Shown: positions 1 through 11,820 of the stretch, piece after piece
Layout of the letters: each line of letters starts with the position of its first letter
Numbering within the stretch: position 1 is the stretch's first letter
Source of the DNA: Heliocidaris tuberculata
Lineage: Eukaryota > Echinodermata > Echinoidea > Camarodonta > Echinometridae
DNA length: 64,000 nucleotides
Direction: 5' to 3'
NCBI GenBank assembly: GCA_025618425.1
Contig: CM046851.1
Coordinates: forward strand, 7,243,969 to 7,307,968
Made by a program: the position numbers and the translations under genes
Notes under the pieces: model-generated
The model's database searches: none
What the model was told of the DNA's origin: nothing
The model's input: the letters and a program-made list of their open reading frames with translations, nothing else

Positions 1-1339
1 ATGCTATGGGATAGGAAATACGGCCGAAAAGACTTAATCTGAGGTGTTATTTCCTAATAATTTTGAAGATTCAGTGCTTTGTGCTTGAGAGGGAACCCTC
101 GCACCCCACCTCCCAGGAGTGGCAGGACAGGTCCCCGACGTGCGTGAATGTTCTGGTGAGAATGCTGGCTACAGCACTAGGGCCAATACAATTTATCCTC
201 TGGGTATTTTCCCTTTCTCTAGGATGGTTGGCCTTGCATATAGTCTTCAGTCATCTGAAGAATCCTGTTATTTATAACTGAAAGTTTCTTATACCGGTAT
301 GGAAAATAAATTTGAATAATGTGCAATCACAACATTTGGTCTAATACACAGTGTGCTCATAGTCTTCTCATGCTGACATGGATATTAAAGCACCTGTATA
401 GTTAAAGAGGGAAGCCCTCAAAAACTTTTCTTCAGAAAGCTTGGGTTTTACATATAGTTGATAAATAGCAAAATACTTGTGGTTCTGTGATTTTTTTTCC
501 CCCTTCTTGTTTGGAATATTGAACACTTTAGTGGTGCAAAGGAATTTAGATTTGTGATCATTAACTTATACATGTACATGTCACATCTTTACCTGGTGCC
601 ATTGGATTTCAGATAAACAGATTTTGTTAAAAGCTGTCTGCATCCAAAAGATAAACATGATCACACTCTGTGCTGTTTTCTTTGCCATTACTGTACCTAG
701 GCCTTAATACATTTATTTTGTAGCATTGAAGTTTAGAATAGGAAAATGTAATTACATGTAGTTACATTTCCCGGTTTAGAAGTATTAAAAAAGATTGAAA
801 GCACACATTGGCTTTTCTAGTTCAAAATGACAGGTCATTAAGCTAAGCACATGCAGTAAATGAATGTGAACCGTGATTTTGTGTTTGTGCTACATGAATT
901 TCAGTTCATTTTCTTTTCATTTTTTTGCCCCACAAATTTAATGAAATAAAAACAACAGGAACAAGTACACATGTGCAGGTACATACAAACTAGAAATAGA
1001 TCAAAAGAAACAAAACAAATCAAGATGTGGGGGGATTGACAAAAGCCATTTGATCTACATGTATCAAAGGTAAGTCCCCCAAAATATTTTGATGTAAGAA
1101 ATCTTCCCGTGATACCCTCAGCAAAAAGAGAAAGTGGCACACTCTGTATTGTTCAACATTTTCATATAAACCGTCAATAAAATATTTGTAATTATATTGA
1201 ATTAAAGAAAAATTGATACTCTTACAACATCGATTAAGATCAAGTTCTGAACTTTCACGCTTGGATAGGCATTTTCATTTAACCGCTAGAAGGTCTAATT
1301 AAGAAAATTTCCAAAAGAGGGCAAGTAGCCATCCAAAAG

Positions 1340-1932
1340 TTAAAGGGAAATCCAACCTTAATAGTAAGTTGCTTTGAAAGAAAGAGGAAAAATCAGAGAA
1401 GCAGATTGGTTAAAGTTTGAACGAAATCGGACAAGTAATAAGAAAGTTATGATTTTTTGAAAGTTGTAATCACTATGCATATGGGAATTTCAAATTGGCC
1501 GAATAGGTAATGTCACTGTGATGTAGCTGTGGACAACTCCCCCATTCGCTCTAACACACAAAATGACTAAAATGTCACTTTTTTTTCAAAATGCATTACT
1601 CAGTAGGATCTTTTCGTTCATGAGGACCTATAACAATATGCTATCTCCAATATATTTTGAGTACTGCCCCGAGGGTAAAGGCGCCTCGAAGAAAACCGCA
1701 AATTAATGATATTTTTGTGTACGACAAATGGGAGAGTTGTCCACAAAAATGTCACAATTGACTCACCAAATTGCCAATTTGAGATTCGCATAGATGTAGT
1801 GATCTCATTTTTCAAACATCCATAACTTTCTTAGTCCTTGTCCGATTTCTTTCAAACTTTCACCATCCTGTTTTTCTTATTTTTCTGATTTCATACAAAT
1901 CATCTTATTACCAAGGTTGGATTGCCCTTTAA
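1340..1932 (+). mobile_element. MITE family A, TTAA-flanked, copy 1
   Basis: Starts TTAAAGGGAAATCCAACCTT and ends with the near inverted complement AAGGTTGGATTGCCCTTTAA. No coding capacity. Two related copies lie at 29779-30180 (opposite orientation, about the first 420 bp) and 38125-38500. TTAA at both ends suggests TTAA-specific insertion; superfamily unproven. Confidence 0.75.
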
Positions 1933-2344
1933 CCCTTTCAAGACAATTGACCACATTTTGTGGTTTGGCTCAATAACTTTTGATTCAGAGCTCTAAAAAA
2001 TATACCAGATGCATGAGTAGAAAGAGCAAAAATTCCTGCACATACTATGTCCATTTTTTGTTGCATGACCATATTGCGTTTGATGCCAGGAATTTTGAAA
2101 ACAAGAATAAGCTTCAAAATCCTTAAATTGGCAACACATTCTGATGTTCAAAATCATTGTTTTTTATCAAAATTGGCATTTTTTTCAACTTTTCAACAAA
2201 ATTCTTAACCATATATATTGTTTTCAAAGACATTACACATTATTAGAACCATGTAGAACTAAAAGAAAAATATTATTGTTGCCAATTTGAAGAAAAAATG
2301 TGATCAATTTAGCCCTTAAATAATTCTTGTCCTGAATGGGTTAA
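1929..2344 (+). mobile_element. MITE family B, piggyBac-like, copy 1
   Basis: Bounded by TTAA (1929-1932 and 2341-2344), with inner termini CCCTTTCAAGACAA and the inverted TTGTCCTGAATGGG. TTAA target plus CCC-starting ends is the piggyBac pattern. No transposase. Diverged copies lie at 9269-9690 and 42518-42808. Its left TTAA is also the right TTAA of the family A element. Confidence 0.7.
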
Positions 2345-3698
2345 TGAACATCTGTAAGACATTCTTGTTCACCAATGAAAACAAAGAATGAGAAACATTG
2401 AGGATTGAGCTCTGAATGTCAACTGCAGTTTCAGGACTACAAGGTTTTGACAAGCACAGTCAAGATGGGTGATTTTTTTTTTTTTTCATTGTTTCATTTG
2501 GCTGTACAAGTAAAGATAGAAATGCTCATCAACATTTGAATGGTCAGATGCCACATTTTTGCAATTTTCTTTCAGAGACTCATTTATTTTTAACTGGCTA
2601 TGCTGAGTATGTTCACTCCTTCGTATAGAGTATGATTCCAATTGCATATCATCTTAAAGAGGATTAATTTATGTCTATTTTGATACATGAATGATACATG
2701 CAAGTTTACATTAAATATTTTTGAAAATCTTAACTATACATTTAAATATTGGCCATTTGTTGTTTTTTTTTTTTGCTGAGTGTATATTGCAATTAGATAC
2801 AAAAAACTAATGCTGCTACATGTACATAAAAAGAAACAACAGCAAAAAGACACAACAAAGAGAGGCAAAATGAAAAATATACATATATTGTAAGGTTCAC
2901 AAGACACAGCTTACATGTATGTTTTCTTTTCAAAGATGACAGTGTGGGACAACCTTTAATTTGATTGTATTTCATGAGAATTGATATTTTAAAAAAATTG
3001 TCTAAATAAAATTTAAAGCTCATGTACAGTATTGGTAGCAAAAAGGAAATTGGAAAGAAACATGTTAAATATAGTCTCATGTTGTTCTCCTTGTATCAAA
3101 AGATGTCTATAAAAGATCATTTGGTATTCATCTATGATTTCTGGTTAATTTCAGTGTAAATATCTGTAAGGAATGTTCGATCACTACTATTATGCTAGGA
3201 CCCTTCCACCCCGACGGCTTGCCGCACAGTAATCTTGGGGCTTCGCATAGAGACAGCATGTGTATCACTGTGTGTACATGTAGCTACTCATTGGTTTTAC
3301 ACGTGTGTGTATAGTGTATAGCACATGCTGCCTTTGTTGGGATTTTACATGCCTGTCCCAGCATATAAATTAGTTTTTGCCTCTTTTTTGTTGAATAATA
3401 AGCTTTAGGAGGTGAAATCTTCACAGTGTCTTAGTATTGCTACATGTAGTATCTTGCTATTTATCAACAAAAACTGAAGAAATCTGACAAACAGTTTTTG
3501 AGGGCTTACCAAAACTCTACATGACCTTTAATACTGGTATGTTTTTGCACATCTCAATGATATTCCTCTTGCTTGGTCACCTTTAAAGTTTGTCATATAA
3601 AGCGTGTCACATGTTGTGTGTTTGATGTATGTGTATCCTAATGACCTGCGTACATGTCATTGCCATACTTTTATACTGTTCCTTTTTCAATTTTTCAG

Positions 3699-6600
3699 TT
3701 GGAACCTGAAACAGTGGCCATCATGCAGTGGCTCCAGGAGTATCCCTTCATTCTGTCTGCTAACCTGCACGGTGGTGACATCGTTGCCAACTACCCCTTC
3801 GACTCCAGCCACGATGGCAAAGCCAACTATGAGGCCTCGCCCGACGATGATTTCTTCCGACAGGCCTCTTCTGCCTACGCCAGTGTACATGGGGTAATGT
3901 CTGACCCAAATCGCAAACCATGTGACATGGGAGGCGAGGACTCTTTCAGGAATGGCATCACCAATGGCGCAGATTGGTATCCTCTCAAAGGGGGTAAGAA
4001 ACAGCCTGTATGTCCTTTGTGTTGTGCCCTTCCTTGTAATGGTAATGATTAAATAGCTACATTGATTTTGTATTGCCCACATATTCACCAGGGGATGCTC
4101 AAGGCACTTACAAAGTACTATTATTACCCTGGCTTCAGCCCAGCTGCCCTAAGGCTCTGAAAGCATTCAAAGAAAAAATTGCTACCAGATACCCATTTAC
4201 TACATGTACATGTGGGTGGACAGTGGCAAATGTAGATTAATGTCTTGCCAAAGGACATTAGTACCTTGTCAGGAGTTGAACCACCGACCATGTGATCCAC
4301 AGTCCTGTGATAAAGCCTGTGAACAAATGCTTTCTTATCGAGGACAGCATACATGCCAACCATTCCGTTTTTTAACTGAACCATCCCGTTTTTTAAGTTT
4401 TTAGAACCATAAAGAATGGAATGTTCCGATTTTGGGGAAATAAAATTACATGTAATACCAATCGACTTTCCATATCATCCGAGTGCTGAGAGGATTGCAC
4501 TGCGCAACGTCTGTGTAGCGTGTTGCTGTGCGCCACGCTGTAATAATGAGCGCATGTGTGTATAGTGCTATGCATATCCCTCAGCCATATGCACAGCATG
4601 CATGCATTCGCTACATATACCATTTATGTACGTTATACGTTAGCAGTGTCGCGTGAGTTGAGTCCGCAATACGTATCACGTAAGTAGTTGTACATGATTT
4701 GTGATTTGGTTCGATTTCGGGAAAAAATCTGTTAAAATAAAAGCAACCATGAGCGGAACAGTGTCAGCCAGGGACACCACCGCCGGCACCACCGCCGGCG
4801 GTGGTGGTGGTGGAGCTCCCTGGAGTTACTGAACCCCCTGCCAATATGTGCATTCAGTTTTCTGAATTCCAAATGTTGGCAAGTATGGCACAGGATTCTT
4901 TTTAAACGTTCATTTGATCAGGTTTTCTTCTCCAAACAGGCAACATTCATATTTTCATTTTAATTCTACATTTTTCGTAATTAATAGTCATGTTTCTACA
5001 AAATGCAAAGAATATGTATGTAAATTGACTGAAAGTCCGTTTTGATAAATCTTTTTTAAAAGAGGTGATCCTAAACTTTTCAATATGTTGCTAATCTAAA
5101 GAGAAAATTAAGTTCTGGGAAAGGTGAAAAATAATTTGGAAGCTTTCTCATTCCTTTTGTGTCAGTTTGGAAGAACATCATAGTAGAAATGTCCCCTGTT
5201 AAGGATTGCTCTATAAATGCCCACATATTTGAAATATGACAATATGTCAGTTTGGAAAAACATCATAGTAGAAATGTCCCCTGTAAATGATTGCTCTTTA
5301 AATGCCCATATATTTGAAATATGACAAGAAATAGCTGACATGTTTGGGCCGAACATTCATACCACAATATGTGTGCAGTCCCATATACCTATTTCTGTGT
5401 GCAATGCATGTGCTTTTCAGAGAGTTTAGGTCCAGTTCTTATCATTTTGATGATTCCAAAACTTCACAATATACACCAGTTCTGATGTAGACATGGTCAA
5501 CCTTTCCCATTTGCTTTTAGACAGTTTCTTTCACAGTTTAATCCCATGACCAGGGCCCCGTTGCATAAAACTTACCATTAACGGTAACTTTGCCATCAAC
5601 GGTAACTCCCATGGAAACCTTGATTTTGATTGGCTGTTGAGTGATGTTACCATGGTAGTTACCATTGATAGCAGAGTTACCATTAACGGTAAGTTTTATG
5701 CAACGGGGTCCAGAACTCAACTTTATCTTTAAGGATTTTCATGCAAATTTCCTTTTAAATTCCTTTGATCAATATGAGCTCTTTTATACAACCTTACAAG
5801 AAATATTGTGGTGATATCATCATTGATCTCTTTCAAATTTAAATGAAGTCTGTAGTGAGAATCAGAATTTAATAGTTTAGTATAGGCTCTTGAGAAGAGT
5901 GGATGTAATGGAGTACAATAGACCCATTGAAGATGACTCTAAATGACATGGGGTCAAAAGGTTAACAAGGCCCACATTATCCCATTTTGTTCTGTCAAGT
6001 TAAGGCTCTCTCTCTTTATTAGATGACAGAGATGTGTTTTTCTGTAATGTGCTGAAGGACAGCCCAACAGTGTATACAGTTCTTAAAGGGCACCAATCAC
6101 CAAAAAATATTTTACTCTGTATGTTAGAGGTTACATGCCATTCTACTATATTCCAAATATGGGTTTCGAATATCACTTCTATAAAGACTCAACGCACCTG
6201 TACGCGCTCACCAAGATAAGGGCTCGCGTGGAACCCAACTCGGAGGTTAGGTTCGGTTCCGCGTGAGCACCTTCATGTTATCCTTTATCTCCTTCATATT
6301 CCTGAACTGTTGACCTATAGAATTTCAGATAAAGTTCTTTGAGGTTATTTTTATACTTCCTAGTGGTATACAAATTCTTTTTTCAGGTGGTTGGTACACT
6401 TTAAGCCCTATTCATGCATGATACATGTAGGGTAAATATTCTTTAGAAAAAAGTTGTTGGAAAACTTGAATGTGATTGAATTGCAAGAGGCATTTTTCTG
6501 GGTGTAAAGGCTCATTAAAAGGCTGCTTAAATGCTTTTTTTTCTTTGTTGCATTATCAGGTATGCAGGACTATAACTACCTCCATACCAACTGCTTTGAG

Positions 6601-9600
6601 ATCACCATTGAATTGAGCTGTGTGAAGTTCCCCCCTAATCCAAAGGAATATGAAAGGTACTGGGGAGACAACAAACAATCTCTACTCGACTACATCCGAC
6701 AGGTAAAATCCGGTTTAGTCCAGTTTGGTTCAGTTTAGTACAGTTCACTACAGTTCAGTTCAATTCAGTTCAGTTCTAGTAATCCACTGAATATGGGAAT
6801 CGAGGAGTTCCTGTATTAAGCCTGGGGAAACGAGAGATTTAAATATTCAACAGGTAATATCATTTGTGGGCCGCTATACTGCAGAATATAAAACTCATCA
6901 TTCAAATTGGGAAACTCTTTGTTTTTAATATAAGGGATCTCTGCATCAAATAATTTGCTTTTTGTAAGATCCAGTTCTGTGTGAAGATATTGTTTAATAT
7001 GTTTTTGATATTTATTGATGAGTACAATTCACAACTGAAGCTTCAGTATGTCTTTATTCAAAAAAGCATAATTCTTGAATTTGTGTTACTAATCATCTAT
7101 TTGATTTTGCAGGCACATAGTGGTATCAAGGGCACAGTGACAGATGAAAAAGGAAATGGAATCCAAGACGCCAAAATTAAAGTCGTCGAAATAAATGAAC
7201 CACAGTCTGAAGATCATTACATAGAGCATGACATCACTTCTGGTGAGTTTAGCCGGTATTCATAAAAGCATCCTAACTTCAGTTCAGATTAAAGGGGAAG
7301 TCCACCCTGATATCAAGTTGGTTTTAAAAAGAAGCAGAAAAATTTAAGAAACAGATTACTGAAAGTTTGAGCAAAATCAGATAAGAAATGAACTCTCACC
7401 ACTGCACACCTTAGGCCTAGTTCACGCATGATGTCTGCTTTAAAAAACGCAGCAGCAAAATAAAATGACTTAATAAAGTAATTTTAGTATCTTATAACGC
7501 AAAGATAAGTAAGTATTGACCTTTAACAGCAAGTAGCTACTATTTATTACCCTCACTTGCCATTCTTTTACATGAATATGCTTTTATTTAGTCAAAACAG
7601 TGTTTGTGAGGTGGTCTGCTTCATCATATCTGAATGAAGCTTTAGGACCAGATTTGGACTAGATTCCGGAAGAAAGTGCAGGAAGAATACATGAAGATTT
7701 ACAGTCTTAAAGATATAAATTCTCCCTGAGTGAAGTCCTGAATGGTCATATGAATAGTAGTTTTGATATTGAAGGATTTTGAAAGTAATAATAATAATAA
7801 TAATATTCCGTTCTGGTATAGAGGATGTCACATTATGGTGGTTCACAGTCTGGAGACCTATCCACTAGACTGCAACACCACAAAAGATTGAAGGATCTAG
7901 AAGAAGAAGAAGACCCAGAACAAGATTGGTCGACACAATCAAAGATATAACCTGGATGCTTTCTCTCTTAAAGTTATGCTCTTGCAGCAAATCACCATGT
8001 GCATATATGGCAAATGCTGTTGAGGGTCATTCTCAGTCACGTGTGTCCAAAATCCTGATAAAATAGTTCTTTGAAACCTAATTGTTCAGTTGGTTTTTTT
8101 TTAGCAGAAGTCTCTCATTTTGGAATTTTAAATAAAAATATTACCCCAACAGACGGAGAGTAATTATTTTAAATGAGAGTACATTATTTTCTTTCAGAGG
8201 TCAAAATGTCAAGCGTGTGACCTCGCACAAAAGGGGTCTGACTTGTTGGTATTCAAACCTACTTTTCTCATATTTCCCTTGGAGTGCAAGTTTCCATTTT
8301 TCATTGCTTTATGATGGGATTGCTCTGAACAGTTTGAAAGCAATTTTCAATAAATGAGGGAACATTCTTTTCTTTTAGAAGTGAAAATTGGGTTGGTCAT
8401 GTGTGTGTGACCACTCAAAAAAGGGTGTTTTTAAATGTCTCTGTATATGGTTGGGAATTTTTTTTTTCTTGTCAAAGAAAGGGAAATCTTTTTCATGCAA
8501 GAATCAGGTGATATAAAAAATCAATAACATGTAATCTGATTTTCCGGCATTGAGGTCAAATTAGATGGTCTCTTTATAAAAAATAGCCCTTGGGATGTCA
8601 GTCATGATTTATCATACTGCATTTTCTTGGACTGGAGGGTGCACAGTACAAGATATTACTATTCATATGACTATTCAAGACTTCAGTAAAAATTGGAAAT
8701 CTTCATATTTTCATATCTTATTTATTACAATTTCTTCCAAAGTCTAGCTGTCACTGGATCACATATGCTAGGTATATACCTAGTATGCCACTAATACATG
8801 GAAAGCTACACATGATATAAAATGCATAAACTCATTCCTTTTTAAGACAAATAGACCGAGAGCAATTTTTCCCCCTAAAAAGTTTGAAAAGGAATCATAA
8901 TGAATGTATTTAAAGAACACCCATGAAAACTGATTCTGTCAATAAGTTAATCTCTAAAACCTCAATAGCATAGAGGCAATTCCAGCATAACGGACATGAC
9001 AGTCAGACCATGTTCTGGTTATTTAAAACAGTTTTAATCAAAACCAAGAGTCCTAAAACATATTTTAGTAACTGAATCAGACACATTTGACTATCAGGGA
9101 TATACACAGCAAATTTCACAGTATATCACTGAATAGTAGAAGAGAAAATGGATTCTTTGTTACCATAACAGACATGACGCCATGTGATAAATGACCAGAA
9201 AATGGTCTGACTGTCGTATCCGTTATGCTGGAATTGCCAATAGGTCAATTTGAGTGGTTCAAATTATTTAGGGCCATTGCCCACATTTTGTGGTTTGGCT
9301 CAATCATTTTTCATTCCGATTCCCTAACAAATGACCAAATGCAATGAGCAGAAAGTGCAAAAAAATCCCTAAACAAATATTGCTTTTTTTGGTTGTGCTG
9401 CCATATGGCGTTTGATGCCAGGAATTTTGAACCGGTAATAGGAAAATGAGCATTGAAATTCCCGGATTGGCAACATTTGTAAAGCTAATAAATCACTGTT
9501 TTTTCATACAAAGTGGCAGTTTGTAAACTTTTTGACATAGTTTCAATTAATGTACTTATATATTTTTTTTCCAAGTTTATGACTTTTGATCAGAAAATTG

Positions 9601-9965
9601 TAGCAATAAAAGAAAAATACCACTGTTGCCAATCTGAAGAATGAACACTGATCAATTTAGCCCTCAAAAATCCCTTCCCCAAATGGTAGCCATCAACCAT
9701 TTACCGTAACTGTATTTTGTACCTTACTCTTGCAGCTGCCGATGGTGACTACTGGCGATTGCTGGTCCCTGGTACGTATAGAGTGACAGCTGAGGCATGC
9801 GGCTTTCATTCCAAGAACAAGACATGCACTGTCTCAGAGACGGGGCTCAACATGGAGGCCAGCGACTGTAGCTTTCAACTGGACGAGTCCAACGAGAGTA
9901 CAGAAGGTTGCTCCTTCACAGAGCTGGAGGATCTCCTTATGAACCAGCTTCATCCTTACTACTAA
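3699..9965 (+). CDS. Carboxypeptidase N/E-like metallocarboxypeptidase, 3' four exons (partial)
   Basis: Partial gene. Exons 3699-3993, 6560-6702, 7113-7242 and 9736-9965 (stop TAA) keep phase through AG/GT borders and encode the last 265 residues. Members of M14 subfamily B remove C-terminal Arg/Lys from peptides in the secretory pathway or outside the cell. The first exon carries [16 protein letters not shown], whose His is the third zinc ligand, then SDPNRKPC and TNGADWY. The second has [21 protein letters not shown], with the catalytic Glu region. The last two form the transthyretin-like domain ([31 protein letters not shown]). The tail is short and acidic, ending HPYY. The HxxE zinc motif and signal peptide must lie on exons left of the window; I found no candidate in bases 1-3690. 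CPN1 and CPE are both close; [16 protein letters not shown] leans to CPN. CPM or a CPD domain is less likely. Introns hold several MITEs. Confidence 0.9.
4084..4335 (-). repeat. tRNA-related SINE-like fragment
   Basis: On the - strand the sequence contains GGTTCAACTCC, which fits a pol III B box (GGTTCRANNCC). The + strand carries a block near TACCCATTTACTACA and TTGCCAAAGGACATTAGTAC that I recall as widespread in marine invertebrate repeats. Ends are not defined and there is no clear A box. It follows the first visible carboxypeptidase exon by about 90 bp. Confidence 0.35.
4348..4887 (+). mobile_element. Non-autonomous transposon family C, copy 1
   Basis: Terminal inverted repeats CATACATGCCAAC and GTTGGCAAGTATG (13 bp, one mismatch). 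A second copy lies in opposite orientation at 41519-42050. Near the right end is a GC-rich hairpin (4770-4820, CACCACCGCCGGC against its complement). No coding sequence; superfamily not identified. Confidence 0.65.
5097..5540 (+). repeat. Dispersed repeat family D, copy 1, with internal tandem duplication
   Basis: Matches 33219-33575 in inverted orientation. Inside it a unit of about 85 bp starting GTCAGTTTGGAARAACATCA occurs twice (about 5161 and 5246); the other copy has it once. Ends and class unknown. Confidence 0.6.
5554..5710. mobile_element. Harbinger-like MITE, CAG target duplication
   Basis: A 157-bp element with ends GGCCCCGTTGCATAAAACTT and the inverted AAGTTTTATGCAACGGGGTC, flanked by CAG at 5551-5553 and 5711-5713. 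Three-base CWG duplications are typical of PIF/Harbinger elements. It has the same ends as the element at 59887-60031. Confidence 0.65.
6083..6404. mobile_element. MITE family E, TTAA-flanked, copy 1
   Basis: Runs from TTAAAGGGCACCAATCACC to GGTGGTTGGTACACTTTAA, with TTAA at both ends. A relative in opposite orientation is at 31579-31950; both share a central GGAACCCAACTC block. It ends about 155 bp before the carboxypeptidase exon at 6560. Confidence 0.6.
7289..7390 (+). repeat. Truncated family A-related MITE end
   Basis: Opens TTAAAGGGGAAGTCCACCCT and continues with a GTTGGTTTTAAAAAGAAGCAG block also found at 51204-51300. Only one end is present. It sits about 45 bp past the donor at 7243. 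Confidence 0.5.
8975..9238. mobile_element. MITE with about 45-bp terminal inverted repeats
   Basis: Left end GGCAATTCCAGCATAACGGA, right end the inverted TCCGTTATGCTGGAATTGCC. A second block, CAGTCAGACCATGTTCTGGT, pairs with ACCAGAAAATGGTCTGACTG. I found no convincing target duplication. Confidence 0.6.
9269..9690 (+). mobile_element. MITE family B, decayed copy 2
   Basis: Diverged colinear match to 1933-2340: shared CCACATTTTGTGGTTTGGCT, GCGTTTGATGCCAGGAATTT and TGATCAATTTAGCCCT. The TTAA ends are lost. It ends about 45 bp before the last carboxypeptidase exon. Confidence 0.55.
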
Positions 9966-10399
9966 TCCCCTTCAACCTTCAACCCTTAGCCATGCCTATA
10001 ATCCACTTTAATCCAGTTTAATCCAGTTCCTGCTGAGGTTTATGACCCAGTCACATAGAAGACACAGACACCATACCAACAATAGACCAAACATACTGAT
10101 ACATATCCCACTTTGATAATATTTTGATGGTTATTGGTCTGTTTGGAGTCAGTCTGATGATGCGATTGAGGTATTAACCCAGTTAGATCTGAGGGAAAAT
10201 CAGTGATGATCCCATCTGATATTATCCTAATTCCATCATAAACTGTATCCCAACTGTAAGCTGTCCCTGATAAATGATTCCTAAATTCTAAGTAAAATGT
10301 TGACCAAGCCCAGGTATTGAATGGACCATTTTCGTTATACAGTCAAGTTTATTCACACTTGCCTCAAAACGAATTCTATTCACTGTTGCAAAGTATTGT

Positions 10400-10625
10400 A
10401 TTGCAAAAGCTGGAATGCAAATTGCATACAGTAGTTGTTGCTAGGTCGGACAAACATTATGGCTTGCCCAACCTAACAACATGTAATGTACGCAATTTGC
10501 ATTCCAACAATTGAAATGCAGTTATTCATAACAGGTGAATGAAATAGTTTGTCACTAGACGCTTGACAAAGATGTAGGCATTAAATTTGAATACATGACA
10601 AAAATGGCCTATTGAATGGGCTTGT
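10400..10625. repeat. Inverted-repeat relic, related to 29280-29470
   Basis: TGGAATGCAAATTGCATAC pairs with GTACGCAATTTGCATTCCA, with TTGTTGCTAGGTC and its complement inside. The downstream part (TTTGAATACATGACA) matches a block near 29400. Probably a decayed MITE. Confidence 0.4.
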
Positions 10626-11556
10626 TTCGGTTCGGTTCAGTTCCTATTTCTGAGTTTCAAATAATGTGGGGATTACAATGAGTTACATCTCCAATATCCA
10701 TTTATAATCTCTGTATCTAATTTCAGACCAGCAACATTGGATCACTGTATTGCAACTAAATAATTTATGCATGTCCTTGAGAATTCTGAATGACACATTT
10801 TTTTTTTTTAATGATTTATTTGTCTTTTTTACCTAGGGTAGCCTAGTCAATGATTGACACTCTATTATACTTTAGGGCCCTACACACAAAAACACATATA
10901 AATATAACATAATACTTTTTTTTTTAATTGTTTTAGTAATATGTAATATGTAATACATATACAAGAAATGATGGAAGTGGTATCAAAATTGTATTTGCTT
11001 CTTTCTCCTTTATTTTTGAAGACCTTTTCCTCAAAAGATATGAAAGAAAGCAATAATCTAATCAAAGAGCGATATTTATATATAAATTGATTATTCTCAA
11101 TATCGTGTCACTATATTTTTATTGAGAGAGAGGGTATTCCATTGCAATGATTTATTCATGTAGTAACATATAATATTATCACATATTATATCAAATTGCT
11201 ATGTAGAAATATATTTCTACCTCCCTCCTTTTCTCTCTCTCTCTCTCACTTTTATTCTCTTCATTGCACTCCCCCCCTCTCATTCCTTTTCTACACTCTG
11301 AAAATCTTTGTATTATCTGGGGTTTTTTTTAATCTATCAAATACCGGTTTATTTCAGTATTTTGACTTCCACAAATTGTCCCAAAAATGACAGGAAAATA
11401 CCTGTTCGCGAACATGGTATTTGTATGATGTGTAGGGCTGTGTGTTGGGGAAGGACTTGAGCAAAATGAAGTACATGCGATACTGCCAGGTTTGTCCATA
11501 TTTGTGAAAATATCTGGACGCGAGAAATGTGTGAAGAGTAGAATATCATGAACTTA

Positions 11557-11820
11557 GGTTGCGTTCATAGCTTAATTGCAAAGCCAGAATACCGGTAAGC
11601 ATTTTGAAACACAGTTTTGAAACGCTGTTTCACGGACCCCGTTTATAGCCCGTTTCTCCATGCAAACCTTGTTTCTGAAACACGCCATTATTTTGAGTTT
11701 TGTAACTTGTCTTAAAACTGTGTTTCTGCAACAAAACAACTCCGGACACAACCGTGTTTTGAACTAAAAGTGTTTTAAAACACTGATTCTGGCGTGAAAG
11801 ATGAATTTATGAACACACCC
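11557..11820. mobile_element. Harbinger-like MITE, TTA target duplication
   Basis: Ends GGTTGCGTTCATAG and inverted TATGAACACACCC, with an inner GCCAGAAT/ATTCTGGC pair, flanked by TTA at 11554-11556 and 11821-11823. TWA duplications are a PIF/Harbinger trait. Confidence 0.55.

Larger units (their letters stand above)
1..3698. other. Intronic or upstream sequence of the carboxypeptidase gene
   Basis: No exon is recognised here. The sequence is AT-rich and contains two abutting TTAA-flanked MITEs (1340-2344), described separately. The short open frames (for example 63-281) do not resemble carboxypeptidase domains. This is presumably the intron 5' of the first visible exon, since that exon opens with a clean acceptor (tttttcag at 3691-3698). 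Confidence 0.6.

Noticed and set aside
1..3690. Upstream carboxypeptidase exons (HxxE and NPDGFE motifs)
   Set aside because: I looked for these motifs in the + frames available and found none; they are likely left of the window.
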